Of a DNA stretch of 64,000 bases, positions 43,263-52,024 are shown one piece after another (position 1 is the stretch's first letter; each line of letters starts with the position of its first letter). The DNA lies in NCBI GenBank assembly GCA_030825115.1, contig JAPJQL010000006.1, positions 62,001 to 126,000 of the forward strand, in the 5' to 3' direction. The notes beneath the pieces were generated by a model, which was given only the letters and a program-made list of their open reading frames with translations, searched no databases and was not told where the DNA came from. The stretch comes from Lachnospiraceae bacterium. Its GTDB lineage: Bacteria > Bacillota > Clostridia > Lachnospirales > Lachnospiraceae. Position numbers and translations under genes: made by a program.

Positions 43263-43926
43263 CATGCTGTCAGTTCCCGTTGGTCCATGAGCGTGTGCAC
43301 CCACATAATAGTGGTCAATAAGAAATTGATACGAAAATATGTACAAAACATGATTGAAATTCACAATGTTTCTCCGACCGTAAGGGTAGACCTAAGACGA
43401 TGTAGGTGTTGAATTGGAATAAATGCACAGTTGTAGTGGTTGTTGGATAGCTGCTTTATGTGCAAAGTGATGGTTGAGCGAAGTCGCTGAAGAACCTGTG
43501 TGAACAGTAGCAGATTTACATACACCTTGACGGGTCTACACGATAGGAAAATGTTTTATAAAATGCTGGTTGTGATGTCTGGGGGTGTACACAAAGCCAG
43601 AATGTTTTACACATTGGATGGTTAGAGTGGCTACTCAGTGATGAGTAAAGCATAGGAAGTCTGCACTATACGAAAATGTTTTGAACATAAGCGAGAGTTG
43701 TACTCGTACAGGTTTAGACGAGATGAAAATGTTTTACACATCTGCGCACTTTGTTAGATACCGTCAGATACACCACTATTGCATGTTTACTTGAAAACTG
43801 AAAACGAACTGACAATCACAAACAACAGGTAATGTCGGTTTTGAACATATATAGGCAGATGTGGGTGATCACATCTTAGATTGAAACGATTATGACAACT
43901 TGCAGAATATAAAGGGAGAGAAATTA
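43263..43926 (+). repeat. Non-coding junction with degenerate ATGTTTT repeats
   Basis: This 660-bp gap has no convincing gene. It holds four related units beginning near 43534, 43585, 43660 and 43713. Each has a TCTACAC-like box followed by a GAAAATGTTTTACACA-like core (ATGTTTT at 43551, 43603, 43677 and 43730), at 51-75 bp spacing. A weaker copy lies near 43330. The gap separates the conserved early genes from the AT-rich variable genes. Confidence 0.55.
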
Positions 43927-44376
43927 ATGAAGGTTTGTTTAGTGGGTTCCAGTGGAGGGCATTTGACGCATCTATATATGCTAAAGCCTTTCTGGGAGAA
44001 TAAGGAACGCTTCTGGGTGACATTCGATAAAGAAGATGCTAGAAGTATTTTGAAAGATGAAAAAATGTATCCATGCTATTTCCCCACAAACCGAAATGTG
44101 AAGAATTTGATAAGAAACACATTTGTGGCAATTAAAGTGCTGTTTAAGGAAAAACCGGATTTGATTATTTCCTCTGGTGCGGCAGTTTCGGTTCCATTCT
44201 TTTATTTGGGGAAATTGATGGGTGCAAAGCTGATTTATATAGAAGTTTATGACCGTATAGATCATTCCACAATGAGTGGTAAATTGGTCTATCCGATTGT
44301 AGATAAGTTTATTGTGCAATGGGAAGAAATGAAAGAAGTATATCCGAAGGCTATTAACCTTGGAAGCATCTTTTAA
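43927..44376 (+). CDS. Alg14/PssD-like glycosyltransferase subunit
   Basis: Membrane-associated partner of a two-part glycosyltransferase (Alg14/PssD/EpsF type), 149 aa. The N-terminus CLVGSSGGHLTHL is the family signature; PDLIISSGAAVSVPFFYLGKL and GAKLIYIEVYDRID follow. It recruits the catalytic Alg13-like subunit encoded next (33 bp gap) to the membrane. GGGAGAG precedes the ATG at 43927. This is the first gene of the AT-rich variable part. Confidence 0.9.
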   Translation: MKVCLVGSSGGHLTHLYMLKPFWENKERFWVTFDKEDARSILKDEKMYPCYFPTNRNVKNLIRNTFVAIKVLFKEKPDLIISSGAAVSVPFFYLGKLMGAKLIYIEVYDRIDHSTMSGKLVYPIVDKFIVQWEEMKEVYPKAINLGSIF

Positions 44377-44408
44377 TTATAGACGATGGCTTTTAATGGA
44401 GGAGAAAG

Positions 44409-44903
44409 ATGATTTTTGTTACTGTGGGAACACACGAGCAGCAGTTTAATAGGCTGGTCGAGTATATTGATAAATTAAAATCCAGCGGAGCCATCGATGA
44501 AGAGGTTATTATCCAGACTGGTTTCTCTATATACGAGCCGAAGGCATGTACATGGAGTAAGTTATATCCATATCAGCAGATGCTGAAATATGTGGAGGAT
44601 GCGCGGATTGTGATCACACATGGCGGTCCGTCCAGTTTCATTATGCCTTTGCAGATTGGCAAGATACCGATTGTCGTTCCGAGAAAGAAAGAATTTGAGG
44701 AACACGTAAATGACCATCAGGTGAACTTTTGTAGAATTGTTGCTGAGAGGCAGGGCAATATTCTGGTTGTTGAGGATGTTGAGAAGCTGGAAGCAGTAAT
44801 TGCGGAATATGATGAGCGTGTATTTGCGATGCCGGCAGAGATGAGGAGCAATAACGCTGCTTTCTGTGATGAACTGGAAAATCTGGTGGGAGAAATGTTT
44901 TAA
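44409..44903 (+). CDS. Alg13/PssE-like glycosyltransferase subunit
   Basis: Catalytic half of the two-part glycosyltransferase, 164 aa, equal to the C-terminal domain of GT28 (MurG-like) enzymes. It has IFVTVGTHEQQFNRL at the start and ITHGGPSSFIMPLQIGKIPIVVPR near residue 80, which binds the nucleotide sugar. It works with the Alg14-like protein upstream to add the second sugar to the lipid-linked unit. Confidence 0.92.
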   Translation: MIFVTVGTHEQQFNRLVEYIDKLKSSGAIDEEVIIQTGFSIYEPKACTWSKLYPYQQMLKYVEDARIVITHGGPSSFIMPLQIGKIPIVVPRKKEFEEHVNDHQVNFCRIVAERQGNILVVEDVEKLEAVIAEYDERVFAMPAEMRSNNAAFCDELENLVGEMF

Positions 44904-44914
44904 GAGGAGGAGCT

Positions 44915-46024
44915 ATGGTTAAGGTTGGTATTTTGTCCATGCAAAGAATTTTGAACTATGGTTCTTTCTTACAGGCATATGGTTTAAAAAGTATATTGGA
45001 GGATATCGGGTGTGAAGTTCAGTTTGTGGACTATCATCCTGGAGAATGCTTGATTCCTTCCAATGAGGGAACAGGTTTGAATCGGAAAATTTCAAAGGTA
45101 TTTGAAACCTTTCGTTATAAAGCTCCCTTTGCGGAAAAGTTGCGGTTTATCCGCTATAAAAAGAACTATGCATCGAATTACTATCCTTTACTTGGAATTA
45201 CATCTGAAATGAATTACAGACCTGCTGTAGATATTCTTGTAATAGGAAGCGATGAGGTATTCAACTGCGTTCAGAATAATACAAATGTGGGATATTGTCC
45301 GGAATTGTTTGGGGTAAATTCTAATGCAAAAAAAGTGATTAGTTATGCTGCATCTTTTGGTAACACTACAGCAGAAAAGCTGGAACAGTATCACGTGTCT
45401 GAAGAAGTTGGCGGTTGGCTGAATGAGCTGTCCGCTATCTCGGTGAGAGATAAAAATAGTGGCAGCATTGTAAATAAACTAACGGGAGGGATACCCGAAT
45501 TTCATTTAGATCCTGTGTTGATGTATGACTTTCGGAATAAATGTAAAGAAATTCCGACAAGCGTGAAGGAAAGCAACTATATGATTCTTTACGGATACTC
45601 TGGTCGTTTCAGTGAAGATGAATGTCAGGCGATTAGAACATACGTCAATAAAAAGGGATTAAAAGTATTCTGTATCGGCGGCGTACAAAATTGCTGTGAT
45701 AGATTTTTGGATTGTGATCCATTCGAGGTTATCGCGTATTTTCAGCATGCTGACTGTGTTGTAACGGATACATTTCATGGGAGCATTCTATCAGTTATCA
45801 CACATAGACAGTTTGCAGCAGTTGTTCGGAACAGCGGCTATGGTAATTCTGAAAAGCTGACGGATTTGTTGGAGCAGCTTGGTTTGGAAAATCGAGTATT
45901 AGATCGTGTAGGAAGACTGCCTGAGTTGTTAGATTCAAAGATCAACTATGCTACAGTGGATAAGGTAATCAAGCTAGAACGCCAAAGGACATATGGATAT
46001 TTGGAAAAGGAGATAAAAGAGTAA
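44915..46024 (+). CDS. Polysaccharide pyruvyl transferase family protein
   Basis: Member of the polysaccharide pyruvyl transferase family (CsaB/WcaK-like), 369 aa. The N-terminus VGILSMQRILNYGSFLQAYGL is typical, with IGSDEVFNC near residue 109 and a C-terminal TDTFHGSILSVITHRQF (about residues 285-301). It may add a pyruvate ketal from PEP to a sugar, giving a negative charge, though some family members have other roles. Its stop overlaps the next start by one base. Confidence 0.87.
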   Translation: MVKVGILSMQRILNYGSFLQAYGLKSILEDIGCEVQFVDYHPGECLIPSNEGTGLNRKISKVFETFRYKAPFAEKLRFIRYKKNYASNYYPLLGITSEMNYRPAVDILVIGSDEVFNCVQNNTNVGYCPELFGVNSNAKKVISYAASFGNTTAEKLEQYHVSEEVGGWLNELSAISVRDKNSGSIVNKLTGGIPEFHLDPVLMYDFRNKCKEIPTSVKESNYMILYGYSGRFSEDECQAIRTYVNKKGLKVFCIGGVQNCCDRFLDCDPFEVIAYFQHADCVVTDTFHGSILSVITHRQFAAVVRNSGYGNSEKLTDLLEQLGLENRVLDRVGRLPELLDSKINYATVDKVIKLERQRTYGYLEKEIKE

Positions 46025-47796
46025 TGTATACAGAATTAAAAGCGTATCAGATCATTATTGCGCTGTTAAAAGAATATGGAATTCGTCATTGCGTTCTTTC
46101 GGCAGGAAGCAGAAATGTTCCCTTTGTTCATTCTGTAGAGGAAGATCCATATTTTGAGTGCTACTCTGTTGTAGATGAAAGAAGCGCAGGATATTTTGCG
46201 TTGGGATTAGCACAGGAAACTCAGGAGCCTGTAGTGATTTCTTGTACATCTTCAACAGCCACATGTAACTACTGGCCTCCGGTTGCCGAAGCATTTTATC
46301 AGGGAGTTCCAATTATTGTCCTTACAAGTGACCGTGATCCAGCTATGCTGGGGCAGTGGGAAGATCAGATGATCGACCAAGTGGGGATGTATGATCGCCA
46401 TGTGAGAAAATCTGTTAACCTTCCTATTGTTGATACAAAGGCAGACGAAATTTTCTGCCAGCGGTTGGTAAATGAAGCTTTGCTGGAGTTGAATCATCAT
46501 GGGACAGGGCCAGTTCACATCAATGTTCCTATGCTGTCATATAATAATTCGTTTAATGTAAAGGAACTCCCGAAAGTAACGAGAATTGACAGACTTTGCA
46601 TGGAAGATGACAGCGAACTTTGGAGCGAAAAAATTAAAAAGCTAAAAAAAGCAAAGAGAGTATTGGTGGCTTGCGGACAATCGAGTTATGTGTCACCTGA
46701 ATTATTGGCAGGTGTCAGGAGTTTTTTTGAACGGTTCAATGCAACGGTTGCAGTAGAGTACATGAGCAATATAGAACTGGAACAGGCGATTAATACCTCA
46801 GTTTGTATGGACAGCAGATATGTGATCAACAAAAAAGTTGAAGAATTGCTTCCTGATATTGTGGTTTCCTTTGGTGGAAATATCATGTCCAATATCAAAG
46901 AGCAGCTACGAAAATTTGCTGGACAGTTTGAGCATTGGCTGATTCAGCCGGATGGACGAATTGTTGATCTGTTTAAGAGCATCACCACCGTTTTTGAATG
47001 TTCTCCAGAATACTTTTTCCAATACTGTGAAGATCAAACATCAGAAAATGATGTGAATAATAAAATGTATGACAACGAATGGAAACAATACATAGATCAG
47101 ATCGTTATTCCGGAATTTCCGTATTCTCATGTATGGGCAATTCAACAGGTTGTAGAAAAGATAAATAGTGGTTCCATCTTACACCTAAGCATTAATGACA
47201 GTATCAGAATTACTAATTTCTTTAAATTGAATCCGAACATAAAAGTGTACGCCAATATAGGTACACATGGGATTGATGGCTGCCTCTCATCGTTTTTAGG
47301 ACAGGCAATTGCAAGTAAGAAACCAAGTTATCTGGTCATTGGAGATTTGGCTTTTTTCTATGATATGAATGCAATGCGCTTGAGACATATTGGAAAAAAT
47401 GTTCATGTTTTGCTGATCAACAATGAAGGTGGATCTGAATTTTATTTCAATAGAATGTGGAAGAACGATGCAAGTGATTTGCATACGACTGCGAGACATC
47501 ATACCGTTGCAGAGGGTTGGGTAAAGTCAAACGGGTTTAAATATCTGTGTGCGCACGATAAAACCTCATTGGCAAAGTGCTTACCAGAGTTTATGGATGA
47601 TAATCAGGATGCTCCGGTTTTCCTTGAAGTGTTTACCGAGATGAAGTCAGACGCCGAAGTGATCTATGATTTTTTTGATATGAGCCGTCCTCGTGATTTG
47701 CAGTCTGAAACAATTCGAAAGAGCAAAGAGTTGATCAAATCCACCATCGGACAGGAAAAGGCTCAAAAAATTGCAGGCTTGTTTTCCAAGAGATAA
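46024..47796 (+). CDS. MenD-like ThDP enzyme in the polysaccharide locus
   Basis: Thiamine-diphosphate enzyme with the MenD (SEPHCHC synthase) domain plan, 590 aa. The Pyr domain has LSAGSRNVPF near residue 26, the catalytic Glu in VVDERSAGYFALGLA, CTSSTATCNYWPPVAEA, and LTSDRDPAML with the Gln of DQMIDQ. The PP domain has LSINDSIRITNF, NIGTHGIDGCLSS, and the ThDP motif GDLAFFYDMN with NNEGG about 26 residues on. These are MenD-specific landmarks, not merely generic ThDP ones. No other menaquinone gene is nearby. It could carry out a C-C bond-forming step on a sugar or on a group that decorates one; this is inference. Confidence 0.88.
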   Translation: MYTELKAYQIIIALLKEYGIRHCVLSAGSRNVPFVHSVEEDPYFECYSVVDERSAGYFALGLAQETQEPVVISCTSSTATCNYWPPVAEAFYQGVPIIVLTSDRDPAMLGQWEDQMIDQVGMYDRHVRKSVNLPIVDTKADEIFCQRLVNEALLELNHHGTGPVHINVPMLSYNNSFNVKELPKVTRIDRLCMEDDSELWSEKIKKLKKAKRVLVACGQSSYVSPELLAGVRSFFERFNATVAVEYMSNIELEQAINTSVCMDSRYVINKKVEELLPDIVVSFGGNIMSNIKEQLRKFAGQFEHWLIQPDGRIVDLFKSITTVFECSPEYFFQYCEDQTSENDVNNKMYDNEWKQYIDQIVIPEFPYSHVWAIQQVVEKINSGSILHLSINDSIRITNFFKLNPNIKVYANIGTHGIDGCLSSFLGQAIASKKPSYLVIGDLAFFYDMNAMRLRHIGKNVHVLLINNEGGSEFYFNRMWKNDASDLHTTARHHTVAEGWVKSNGFKYLCAHDKTSLAKCLPEFMDDNQDAPVFLEVFTEMKSDAEVIYDFFDMSRPRDLQSETIRKSKELIKSTIGQEKAQKIAGLFSKR

Positions 47797-47809
47797 GTGA
47801 GGTCAGAAG

Positions 47810-49583
47810 ATGTATACAGAATTAAAATCATATCAGATTATTATAGCACTGCTTAAGAAGTATGGAATCAGGCACTGTGTTTTGTCCGCAGGAAGCAGAA
47901 ATGTACCTTTTGTACATTCCGTGGAAGAAGATCCGGACTTTACCTGTTATTCCATCGTTGATGAACGAAGTGCGGGTTATTTTGCTCTGGGATTAGCACA
48001 AGAATTGAATGAGCCTGTGGTTCTTTCCTGTACTTCATCAACGGCAACCTGTAATTACTATCCACCAGTTGTTTTGGCATACAAGCAAAATGTGCCGCTT
48101 GTTGTACTGACAAGTGATAGAAATCCTGCGATGTTGAGACAGCGTGAAGATCAGATGATCGATCAAGTTGATATGTTCGGTCAAAATATTAAGAAAGCTG
48201 TAAATCTTCCTATTGTAAATGACGGGGATGATTTTATATATTGCCAGCGGTTGGTCAACGAAGCATTGATGGAACTGGATCACCATGGAAAAGGTCCTGT
48301 TCAGATCAATATTCCGATGAAGGCATATAACAATTCGTTCAATGTCTCTGTACTTCCAGAAGTAACCAAAATTGAACGACTTGACCTTTCTATGAGAGAA
48401 TCTTTATGGGCATCCAAGGTACAGAAGCTAAAGCAAGCCAAACGGATACTGGTTGTATGTGGTCAAAACAGCTCTGTGCCAGATAGATTGAAACAGTCAT
48501 TGACTGATTTCTTTGAAAGATTTAATTGTTCGCTTTCTATGGAATACATGGCAAATGTTTCCGAAGCGGGGGGGGGTAATAAACACATCGCTGTGTATGG
48601 ATACCCGTTATATTACGGATAAGAAGTTCAAAGAATTTCTTCCAGATATTGTTATCTCCTTTGGTGGGAATATTATGTCTGGAATAAAAGATATGCTGAG
48701 AAAGTTTCCAGGGCAATTTGAACACTGGCTTATTGATCCAAGCGGGACTGTGTGCGATTTATTCAAAAGTATAACTATGCTTTTAGAGTGTACACCAGAA
48801 TGGTTCTTTGAATTCTGTGTTAGTCAGGCAGGAAGCAACAAAAACGATAGAGTATACCATGATTCCATTCGTGCCTATGCGGATAGTGTCGTTTTTCCCG
48901 AGTTCGAGTATTCCAATGTGTATGCAATTAAAAATGTGGTTGAGCGCATTCCTTCCGGAAGCAGATTACATCTGAGCATCAATGATGCTATCAGAATCAC
49001 AAACTTCTTCAAAATTGATCCAGGAGTTAAAGTGTATGCCAACATCGGAACACATGGCATTGATGGATGTATGTCGAGCTTGTTGGGACAGGCAAGAATG
49101 ATTGATGAAAACTGCTATTTAATTATCGGTGACTTGGCGTTTTTCTATGATATGAATGCATTTTGCACGAATGACATCAAAAATAATGTCAGGATTCTTC
49201 TTTTAAATAATCAGGGTGGCGAAGAATTCTATTATAACGGTGTTTGGAAAAATGAAGCAAGTGATTTACATACCACAGCCCGTCATAACACGAAGGCTGG
49301 CGAATGGGTAAAGGAAAATGACTTCCGATATTTACCGGTCTATGATAGGGCTTCGTTTGAAGCTGCCTTACCAGAATTTATGGCTGAACACTCTGAATGT
49401 CCAATATTAATGGAAGTTTTTACAGAGATGAGAAAAGATTCTCAAGTGATTTTTGATTTTTACGACTTAAGTCGTCCTCGTGATCTTCAGTCAGAAGTTA
49501 TCCGTAAGAGCAAGGAGATTGTAAAACGGACGATTGGTCAGGAAAAAGCACAGGCGATAGTAGGCAAGTTTTTGAAAAAATAG
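47810..49583 (+). pseudogene. Second MenD-like ThDP gene, frameshifted at a G9 tract
   Basis: A tandem paralogue of the gene just upstream, with the same domain order (SAGSRNVPF, VDERSAGYFALGLA, NIGTHGIDGCMSSLLG, GDLAFFYDMN, NNQGG). The first frame runs 47810-48622; the remainder continues in another frame to 49583. The break is exactly at nine G bases (48568-48576). With eight (or five) Gs the frame would be continuous, reading SEAGGVINTSLCMD against ELEQAINTSVCMD in the first copy. Nothing else in the gene looks decayed, so it is better read as a switched-off or phase-variable gene than as an old pseudogene. A sequencing error is the alternative. Confidence 0.85.
48568..48576 (+). repeat. 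Poly-G tract (G9) in the second MenD-like gene
   Basis: Nine consecutive Gs inside the coding region. Eight are needed for the open frame, so the gene is out of frame by +1. Slippage of one unit would restore it. Confidence 0.9.
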
Positions 49584-49594
49584 GAGTATTTGAA

Positions 49595-50455
49595 ATGGGA
49601 TATAAAAGAGTCATACGGAAAATCGCGAAGTTCATTCTCGCCTCACAACCTGAAACTTTTACTAAGGTTGAGGTAGCCCAGATTAATTACGGCGGTATTC
49701 TGGCGGGAAAGAAAATTCTGATAACTGGTGGAGGTCGTGGATTAGGTTACTATATGGCGAAGAAATTCATTTCAGAAGGCGCGGAAGTGGTTATCGCCGG
49801 AAGAACGGAAAGCACACTCAAAAACGCTTGTAGTGAATTAGGCGCGAAGTGTCAGTATGTTGTTTTTGATGTATCGGATGTAAATGGAATTGACGGATTC
49901 TTAAAAAACAGCAAGGCGAAACTTGGTGGAACCATTGATTGCTTAATTAGTAATGCAGGTCTTTCTCTACATGAGAATCACTTCACAAATGTAACTGTCG
50001 AAGGTTTTGATGCACAGTTTAATACCAATTTCAGAGGACCGTATTTCTTAAGTAAGGCGTTTCTGGAAATGAAACTGGCAAAAAAGGAACCTTCAGGACA
50101 ACTATTGATGATTACCAGTGAAACAGGGAATCAGTGTTATGACATCCCTTATGGGATGACAAAAGCAGCTGGTAACAGCCTAACCCGTGCATTATCCAGA
50201 AGGGTGTACAAGTCGGGGATTCGTGTAAATGCAATTGCTCCAGGGGTTACATTATCGGACATGACAAAAGATTATGCGGAAGCTGCAGATGGAAATATGA
50301 CTCGCGAGTGTGCATCTGGGCGAATCTTTATGCCAGAAGAAGTTGCAGAGGTGGCTTGTTTTATTCTGAGTGATGCTGCCAAGTGTATTTCTGGTGAAGT
50401 TATACATTGCAATGCGGGAAATCATCTGAAGGCATTTTGGGATGAAAGCGATTAA
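49595..50455 (+). CDS. Short-chain dehydrogenase/reductase (SDR)
   Basis: Classical SDR oxidoreductase, 286 aa, with an extra N-terminal stretch of about 40 residues. Cofactor motif TGGGRGLG near residue 45; NAG in ISNAGLS near residue 119; the active site YGMTK near residue 190 with the catalytic Ser in ITSETGN. It starts 12 bp after the second MenD-like gene. A keto group made by the ThDP enzymes, or on a nucleotide sugar, would be a natural substrate; this is inference. Confidence 0.9.
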   Translation: MGYKRVIRKIAKFILASQPETFTKVEVAQINYGGILAGKKILITGGGRGLGYYMAKKFISEGAEVVIAGRTESTLKNACSELGAKCQYVVFDVSDVNGIDGFLKNSKAKLGGTIDCLISNAGLSLHENHFTNVTVEGFDAQFNTNFRGPYFLSKAFLEMKLAKKEPSGQLLMITSETGNQCYDIPYGMTKAAGNSLTRALSRRVYKSGIRVNAIAPGVTLSDMTKDYAEAADGNMTRECASGRIFMPEEVAEVACFILSDAAKCISGEVIHCNAGNHLKAFWDESD

Positions 50456-50515
50456 AATAGATATGGAAGAATGCTATGGGTTAATAAATTATGTTGAAAT
50501 GCAGGAGGAGTAGTA

Positions 50516-50992
50516 ATGAAGGGTAACGGAAATGGAATGAAAACATTATTTCAAAAGGCATATTTTATGCTGCTTCCTAAATCTGATCAGAGGACGCAGT
50601 ACATATATAAGCATCGAAATGAGTTTCATCACATAGGAGATGGTTGTTTTTTTCAAATCAGAAAGTTCCCGTCAGATCCTGAAATGCTATCCTTCGGAAA
50701 TAATGTAAAGGTGTCTGCGGATGTCCGATTTATCAACCATGATATTATCGGAAGAATGCTGAATGATAAGTATAGAAGTACAGTCTTTAAACCTAAAATG
50801 GGTTGCATTTCGGTAGGCGATAATGTTGTTATTGGGATGAATGCAACGATTATGCCGGATGTCAAGATTGGCTCGAATGTTATTGTGGCGGCAGGAGCAA
50901 TCGTTACAAAGGACATTCCAGACAATCAGGTCTGGGGGGGGGTACCGGCTCGTTGCATAGGGACATTCGATGAACTCGTGAAGAAATGGTAA
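50516..50992 (+). CDS. Left-handed beta-helix acetyltransferase with in-frame G9
   Basis: CoA-dependent O- or N-acetyltransferase of the hexapeptide-repeat family, 158 aa. The repeats run about residues 88-150 (VGDNVVIGMNATIMPDVKI, GSNVIVAAGAIVTKDIP) and end in the typical DNQVWGGVPARCIG. The WGGV codons plus flanks make nine Gs (50934-50942), and the gene is in frame with that length. It probably decorates a sugar of the polysaccharide. A GAGGAG site precedes the ATG. Confidence 0.9.
   Translation: MKGNGNGMKTLFQKAYFMLLPKSDQRTQYIYKHRNEFHHIGDGCFFQIRKFPSDPEMLSFGNNVKVSADVRFINHDIIGRMLNDKYRSTVFKPKMGCISVGDNVVIGMNATIMPDVKIGSNVIVAAGAIVTKDIPDNQVWGGVPARCIGTFDELVKKW
50934..50942 (+). repeat. Poly-G tract (G9) in the acetyltransferase
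   Basis: Nine Gs encoding the W-G-G-V turn that ends the beta-helix. The frame is open at this length; loss or gain of one G would alter the last 15-20 residues. Confidence 0.88.
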
Positions 50993-51040
50993 GATGTTCA
51001 ATTATTATCAATAGAGGAGCGATGGATGAAATTCGAGGAA

Positions 51041-51076
51041 AATCACGCTAAGTAGGAGCATTTTGAATGCGTGATT
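51041..51076 (+). repeat. Inverted repeat before the GT2 gene
   Basis: AATCACGC (51041-51048) and GCGTGATT (51069-51076) around a 20-nt loop, in the 120-bp gap between the acetyltransferase and the glycosyltransferase. It may be a remnant of a rearrangement. Confidence 0.35.
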
Positions 51077-51112
51077 GACGGTACTGTAGGATGTCATCGT
51101 TGGGGGAATTTT

Positions 51113-52009
51113 ATGGAAAATGTTGTGTGTGTAATGATTGCTTCGTTTAATGGGGAGCAATTCATTTCTGAACAGATTGACAGTATCTTGAATCAAGAAG
51201 GTATTAAGCCAACTATTTTGGTAAGAGATGATGGTTCAACAGATAGTACTGTAGAAGTATTGGAGAGTTATAAAAGGCTAGGAGACCTAGATTGGTACAG
51301 TGGGGAACACTTGAATGTGGCGAAAGGATTTCTTTCATTAATACAGCATGCACCAAATTGCGAGTATTATGCTTTCTGTGACCAAGATGATGTCTGGGAT
51401 TTAGATAAATTGAAAATAGCTGTAGAGAGACTGAGTGAGGTCGATGCAGATAAACCCGCATTGTATTGCTGTGGTTCAAGGCTTGTGAATCGGAATTTAG
51501 AATTCATTTCGGAACACAGGTTGGATACAAATAGAACACCATTGGCAAGGCTATTCTTCTCTGGTCTTGCCGGTAATACAATGGTGTTCAATAGGGCATT
51601 AAAAGAGAAATTGAGTCTCTGGATGCCACAGCATATGCGAATGCATGATACTTGGACATATAAAACGTGTCTGTGTCTTGGTGGGAAAATTATAATTGAT
51701 TCCAATCCGCATCTCGCATATAGACAGCATGGGGCAAATATAGTGGGTATGGAATTAACACTTAGACAGAAATTAAAGAAGTTTTGGGGAGTATTGAATG
51801 AGAAAGGAACTTTACCGGAACTGCAAGAGCTATTTGATGTATATGGCGAAGAAATGATTCCGAAATATAAAGGATTTTTAGATGACTTTTTGAAATGTAG
51901 AAACAGCCTCTTGGATCGAATTCGAATAGCATTCTGTAAAGATATAGATTTTAACAATTCGATGTTCAATTTAGCTTTTAAGGTGAAAATATTGTTAGGA
52001 ATCTTGTGA
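51113..52009 (+). CDS. Glycosyltransferase family 2 (rhamnosyltransferase-like)
   Basis: GT-A-fold transferase, 298 aa. N-terminus CVMIASFNGEQFISEQIDSI, the nucleotide-binding RDDGSTDST near residue 40, and the metal-binding FCDQDDVWDLDK near residue 85. The C-terminal AYRQHGANIVG matches RfbF/RgpB-like rhamnosyltransferases. Neighbouring rml genes fit a dTDP-rhamnose donor, although that pathway is broken here. The ATG at 51113 has GGGGGAA upstream; the earlier in-frame ATG at 51071 lacks one. Confidence 0.9.
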   Translation: MENVVCVMIASFNGEQFISEQIDSILNQEGIKPTILVRDDGSTDSTVEVLESYKRLGDLDWYSGEHLNVAKGFLSLIQHAPNCEYYAFCDQDDVWDLDKLKIAVERLSEVDADKPALYCCGSRLVNRNLEFISEHRLDTNRTPLARLFFSGLAGNTMVFNRALKEKLSLWMPQHMRMHDTWTYKTCLCLGGKIIIDSNPHLAYRQHGANIVGMELTLRQKLKKFWGVLNEKGTLPELQELFDVYGEEMIPKYKGFLDDFLKCRNSLLDRIRIAFCKDIDFNNSMFNLAFKVKILLGIL

Positions 52010-52024
52010 TGGAGGTGGCGATAG

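Noticed and set aside
43534..43745. Possible CRISPR array in the repeat-bearing gap
   Set aside because: Copies are only 12-16 bp in common, diverged, and spaced irregularly (51-75 bp); no cas genes are near.
43785..43810. ACTTGAAAACTGAAAA resembles the end of a Firmicutes 16S-23S spacer
   Set aside because: No rRNA or tRNA sequence lies on either side; the match is short and A-rich.
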